A stretch of 45,305 nt of DNA, from contig NZ_RQUY01000016.1 in the NCBI RefSeq assembly GCF_003992125.1, positions 1 to 45,305 of the forward strand. The letters run 5' to 3'. The position numbers and the translations under genes were made by a program. Of the stretch, positions 42,108 through 45,305 are shown in pieces. The notes under the pieces are model-generated. The model searched no databases. It worked only from the letters and a program-made list of their open reading frames with translations, and had not been told where the DNA came from. Origin of the DNA: Veillonella caviae. GTDB lineage: Bacteria > Bacillota > Negativicutes > Veillonellales > Veillonellaceae. Within the stretch, counting starts at the first letter, position 1. The number at the start of each line of letters is the position of its first letter.

Positions 42108-42162
42108 GGTCTTTAAAAGAGTATAATCATTATATAGTTTATCTATATTAGGAGGCGACAAT

Positions 42163-43131
42163 ATGAATACTTTGTTGGCACAGGAGATTCATGATAAAGC
42201 ACTAGCATGTGGTTATGATAGTTGTGGTATAGTGCCTCTTGATGTACTTGACTTTTATAAAGAACGGCTAACGAAGCGTTTAGAAGATGTACCTGAAAGT
42301 AAAACGGTATACGCTCATAGTAAAGCTTTTTTGGCATTAAAAGAAAACTATCCTTGGGCACAATCCATAGTGGTTTGTACTGAGTATTTTGGAAACTATA
42401 AGTTTCCTGTATCGCTTCAAAATCGATATGCAAAAGGATTACTACTATCTTTAGCCAATATCCCCGATGGTGTTGAAACTAAACGGAGACAATCTTTTGA
42501 AACTTGGTTATATAGTAAGAATATCCAATTTATTGGTGGTGAAACAGCAAAGCCTGCTGGAGTCATTCCTCTACGTGCTGCCTCTGTAGCAGCCGGACTA
42601 GGAATTTATAGAAAAAATAATTTCTTTTATGGACCTAAAGGCTCTAATTATGAATTGGTAGCTTATTTAATAGATAAGCCTTGTAAATATATTCATGATA
42701 CAGAGATTCCACCATGCCCAGAGTCTTGTAACTTATGTCAGCAAGGGTGTAAAACTAACTCTTTATCTGCACCATTCATAATGAATCCGTTAACTTGTGT
42801 ATCCTACATTAATACCTTTGGTAATGGTCAATTACCAGAAGGTGTAACCGATGATATGCTAGAAGAGTGGATTATAGGCTGTGATAATTGTCAAGATGTG
42901 TGTCCTTTTAATAGAGATCATGCTTGGAATGTGGGACAGGAATTTCCTGGATTAGCTGAATTAGAGCCATTGTTACAACCGGAATATATTTTGAAAGCCT
43001 CTGATGATGAGATTATAGAGAAGATGATTCCCAAATTTTGCTTTCATCTAAAAAATGAGCAAATTCCATTACTACGTTCTTCTGTTAAACGAGTATTACA
43101 CTATAGAAAGAAACATTTTGGAAATAGATGA
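42163..43131 (+). CDS. QueG-related double [4Fe-4S] cluster protein
   Basis: A 322-residue protein related to epoxyqueuosine reductase QueG. The C-terminal half holds eight cysteines in two ferredoxin-like groups: 'PPCPESCNLCQQGCKTN' and 'IIGCDNCQDVCPFNRDH'. The first half resembles the cobalamin-binding region of QueG ('RAASVAAGLGIYRKNNFFYGP', in parts), but the QueG-type 'GLGWxGKxxN' is altered to GLGIYRKNN, so it is probably a divergent paralogue and may not reduce epoxyqueuosine. TAGGAGG precedes ATG. It stands alone between two terminators. Confidence 0.75.
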   Translation: MNTLLAQEIHDKALACGYDSCGIVPLDVLDFYKERLTKRLEDVPESKTVYAHSKAFLALKENYPWAQSIVVCTEYFGNYKFPVSLQNRYAKGLLLSLANIPDGVETKRRQSFETWLYSKNIQFIGGETAKPAGVIPLRAASVAAGLGIYRKNNFFYGPKGSNYELVAYLIDKPCKYIHDTEIPPCPESCNLCQQGCKTNSLSAPFIMNPLTCVSYINTFGNGQLPEGVTDDMLEEWIIGCDNCQDVCPFNRDHAWNVGQEFPGLAELEPLLQPEYILKASDDEIIEKMIPKFCFHLKNEQIPLLRSSVKRVLHYRKKHFGNR

Positions 43132-43153
43132 GAATTACAATCGGTTGTACGCA

Positions 43154-43200
43154 TGGTGCATAGCATGATGGCATGATTAGCACTATTAAAATAGCTCTTT
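43154..43200 (+). terminator. Weak possible terminator after the QueG-related gene
   Basis: GTGC...GCAC and CATG...CATG pairings precede a T-rich stretch (CTCTTTTCTTT). The stem is imperfect. Confidence 0.35.
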
Positions 43201-43203
43201 TCT

Positions 43204-43233
43204 TTGACATGATTGATTTAGTTGCAGTATAAT
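43204..43233 (+). promoter_or_regulatory. typA promoter
   Basis: TTGACA (43204-43209), an 18-base spacer and TATAAT (43228-43233). Both hexamers are consensus. The leader would be about 105 bases. Confidence 0.8.
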
Positions 43234-43344
43234 TAACTGTTGCCAATTTTGGGAATATACCTACGTAGTACGACATTTTGTGAATAAACTAACATCGTAA
43301 CTATGTGATATAGAATATACTGACAGAATTAAAGGGAGGATCTT

Positions 43345-45156
43345 ATGATTCGCGAAAATCTTCGAAATGTAGCGATTATCGCTCACGTTGACCACGGTAA
43401 AACAACGTTGGTAGACGCATTATTACGCCAAAGTCACGTGTTCCGTGATAATGAAAAGGTAGCAGAGCGCGTAATGGACTCTAATGACCTTGAACGTGAA
43501 AGAGGGATTACTATTCTTTCTAAAAATACTGCTGTTATGCACGATGGCATTAAAATCAACATCGTTGATACACCAGGCCATGCTGACTTCGGTGGTGAAG
43601 TAGAACGTGTTCTTAACATGGTAGATGGCGTATTATTGCTTGTAGATGCTTATGAAGGCCCAATGCCACAAACAAAATACGTTTTGCGTAAAGCGTTGGA
43701 ACAAAAATTGAAACCAATCGTAGTTATCAACAAAATTGACCGTCCAGATCAACGTGTAAAAGAAGTAGAAGACGAAGTTCTTGAATTGTTCATGGAACTT
43801 GAGGCCGATGATGATCAATTAGACTTCCCTGTAGTGTACGCATCTGCTCGTGCTGGCGTGTCCAAAACAAACTGGGATGACGAAGCAGTGAACATGGATC
43901 CATTGTTCAAAACATTGATTGAAGAAATCCCTGCACCAGAAGGGGATAACGAAGGTCCACTTCAATTCATGATTACTACTCTTGATTATGATAATTTCAT
44001 TGGTAAAATTGCGGTAGGTCGTATTGTACGCGGAAAAATGAAAACCAATCAACAAGTAGCTATCATGAATGGCGAAAGCACTCGTAAAGGTAAAATCGGT
44101 CGCGTTTATACGTATAATGGTTTGAATCGTGTAGAAACTGACGAAGCTGAAATGGGTGATATCATTGCTTTTGCTGGTATCGATGACATCAACATTGGTG
44201 AAACAATTGCAGATGCTGAAAATCCAGAAGCATTACCAACTATCTCTATTGACGAGCCAACATTGTCCATGGTGTTCTCCGTAAATAACTCTCCATTTGC
44301 AGGCCGTGAAGGTGAATTTGTAACTTCTCGTCATTTGCGCGATCGTTTGTTCCGCGAAGTAGAAACAAACGTATCTATGAAAGTAGAAGAAACTGATTCT
44401 GCAGATGCTTTCAAAGTATCTGGCCGTGGCGAATTACATTTGGCGGTATTAATCGAAACAATGCGTCGTGAAGGTTATGAATTACAAGTAGGTAAACCGC
44501 GTGTAATTTTCAAAACTATTAATGACCAATTGTGCGAACCATTAGAAGCATTGACTATCGACGTACCACAAGAATTTATGGGTACTGTTATGGAAAACCT
44601 TGGTCAACGTAAAGCTGAATTAACTAATATGGTAGAATTAGCTGGTTACCTTCGTATGGAATTCGTTGTTCCTGCCCGTGGTTTGATTGGCTTCCGTGCT
44701 CAATTCTTAACTGCTACAAAAGGTAATGGTATTATGAACCATGTATTCCATGGCTATGCACCATACAAAGGTGAAATCCCATCTCGTACTCGTGGCGCTT
44801 TAGTAGCTTTTGAAAATGGTGAAACTACACCATATGGTTTGAACTCTGTTCAAGACCGCGGTACATTGTTTGTTGGCCCTAACCAAGACGTGTATACAGG
44901 ACAAGTTATCGGTGAAAATACTCGTGAACTTGATATGGATGTAAATCCATGTAAGAAAAAACATGTTACAAACATGCGCTCCAGCTCCTCTGACGAAGCT
45001 GTTCGTTTAACACCACCTCGCATTTTCTCCTTGGAACAAGCTCTTGAGTGGATTAATGATGATGAATTGGTAGAAGTAACACCAGAAAGCATTCGTATGC
45101 GTAAAACAATCCTCGATCGTAACGCTCGTGCAAAAGCTGCTAAAAATAAAAAATAA
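43345..45156 (+). CDS. typA: Ribosome-associated GTPase TypA/BipA
   Basis: A 603-residue translational GTPase. G1 '[15 protein letters not shown]', G2 in '[17 protein letters not shown]', G3 '[16 protein letters not shown]', G4 '[11 protein letters not shown]' are in order, followed by EF-G-like domains II, III and V and the BipA-specific C-terminal domain ('[22 protein letters not shown]', in parts). It helps 50S assembly and growth under stress. GGGAGGAT precedes ATG and a consensus promoter lies upstream. Codon use is that of a well-expressed gene. Confidence 0.97.
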   Translation: MIRENLRNVAIIAHVDHGKTTLVDALLRQSHVFRDNEKVAERVMDSNDLERERGITILSKNTAVMHDGIKINIVDTPGHADFGGEVERVLNMVDGVLLLVDAYEGPMPQTKYVLRKALEQKLKPIVVINKIDRPDQRVKEVEDEVLELFMELEADDDQLDFPVVYASARAGVSKTNWDDEAVNMDPLFKTLIEEIPAPEGDNEGPLQFMITTLDYDNFIGKIAVGRIVRGKMKTNQQVAIMNGESTRKGKIGRVYTYNGLNRVETDEAEMGDIIAFAGIDDINIGETIADAENPEALPTISIDEPTLSMVFSVNNSPFAGREGEFVTSRHLRDRLFREVETNVSMKVEETDSADAFKVSGRGELHLAVLIETMRREGYELQVGKPRVIFKTINDQLCEPLEALTIDVPQEFMGTVMENLGQRKAELTNMVELAGYLRMEFVVPARGLIGFRAQFLTATKGNGIMNHVFHGYAPYKGEIPSRTRGALVAFENGETTPYGLNSVQDRGTLFVGPNQDVYTGQVIGENTRELDMDVNPCKKKHVTNMRSSSSDEAVRLTPPRIFSLEQALEWINDDELVEVTPESIRMRKTILDRNARAKAAKNKK

Positions 45157-45196
45157 TAGCGGAATCTATTTTGCTATAAATGGATTACTGATACTG

Positions 45197-45224
45197 AAAG
45201 GACGCCGAAAGGCGTCCTTTTCTT
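45197..45224 (+). terminator. typA terminator
   Basis: AAAGGACGCC pairs with GGCGTCCTTT around GAAA, followed by TTCTTT. A strong intrinsic terminator. Confidence 0.92.
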
Positions 45225-45233
45225 TGTATAGGC

Positions 45234-45255
45234 TTATAGGACAAAAAGTGTGTGT
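45234..45255. repeat. 22-bp repeat, right copy (inverted to 51-72)
   Basis: An exact inverted copy of 51-72, lying between the typA terminator and the minus-strand terminator at 45256. Confidence 0.8.
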
Positions 45256-45300
45256 AAAAACCCTTGTAATACTAGTAAATATCTAGTGTTATAAGGGTTT
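45256..45300 (-). terminator. Terminator of a minus-strand gene beyond the window
   Basis: AAACCCTT (45258-45265) pairs with AAGGGTTT (45293-45300), with inner ACTAG/CTAGT pairing. On the minus strand the stem is followed by TTTTT, so it likely ends a gene to the right that converges on typA. Confidence 0.6.
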
Positions 45301-45305
45301 AATCT

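Noticed and set aside
1-45305. Insertion sequences, prophage, CRISPR arrays or integrases
   Set aside because: No transposase, integrase, phage protein or regularly spaced direct repeats were found in reading through the window.

Overview
The window looks like chromosome from a low-GC, Gram-negative-type Firmicute of the class Negativicutes, most likely Veillonella or a close relative. The evidence is a Firmicutes-type gene order (mfd, SpoVB-like flippase, mazG, HU) together with genes that need an outer membrane (two very large TonB-dependent receptors, ExbB/ExbD/TonB). A Megasphaera-type monomeric [FeFe] hydrogenase and several strict-anaerobe enzymes fit this. The genus is inferred from sequence alone. 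No IS element, prophage, CRISPR array or rRNA gene was seen.

Layout. 1-1160: a small XRE-like regulator on the minus strand, then a cobalamin riboswitch with its own promoter and terminators but no clear gene behind it, then tRNA-Leu(UAG). 1240-8550: mfd, flippase, mazG, HU and a diacylglycerol glycosyltransferase-like gene. 8567-15940: a long convergent terminator, a small acidic protein, an ABC-F ATPase, the hydrogenase, an unannotated 58-residue gene, a three-gene ascorbate-type PTS and a YbaN-like membrane protein. 16000-31740: the most distinctive region, an iron/heme-type acquisition locus. 31792-34841: a PfkB kinase and a TrkH/TrkA-type K+ uptake pair. 34954-38536: a repeat protein, a MoxR-type AAA+ ATPase and a VWA protein forming one module. 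38654-45156: a UPF0173 hydrolase, moaC, trmL, a YlbF-family protein, murB, a QueG-related iron-sulfur protein and typA.

The 16-31.7 kb locus reads as one pathway. An AraC-type regulator with a Fur-like promoter element is followed by two paralogous receptors of about 1,680 residues. Each receptor seems to be a complete TonB-dependent receptor (plug plus 22-strand-type barrel ending near residue 900-930) fused to a second, porin-like barrel of about 750-790 residues that carries a variable coiled-coil insert. Behind them, in one run with short gaps, come ExbB, ExbD, a TonB with a glycine-rich spacer, a flavodoxin and a HutW/ChuW-type radical SAM enzyme. The inference is an anaerobic heme uptake and ring-opening system: the receptors take up the ligand, ExbB/ExbD/TonB energise them, the flavodoxin supplies electrons and the radical SAM protein opens the porphyrin. 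The two receptor leaders are duplicated and share a conserved promoter-like segment, a dyad, a Fur-like box and a hairpin whose closing pair co-varies.

The strongest candidates for something undescribed are the double-barrel receptor fusions with their duplicated leaders, the orphan cobalamin riboswitch, and the repeat-protein/MoxR/VWA module whose zinc motif looks degenerate.
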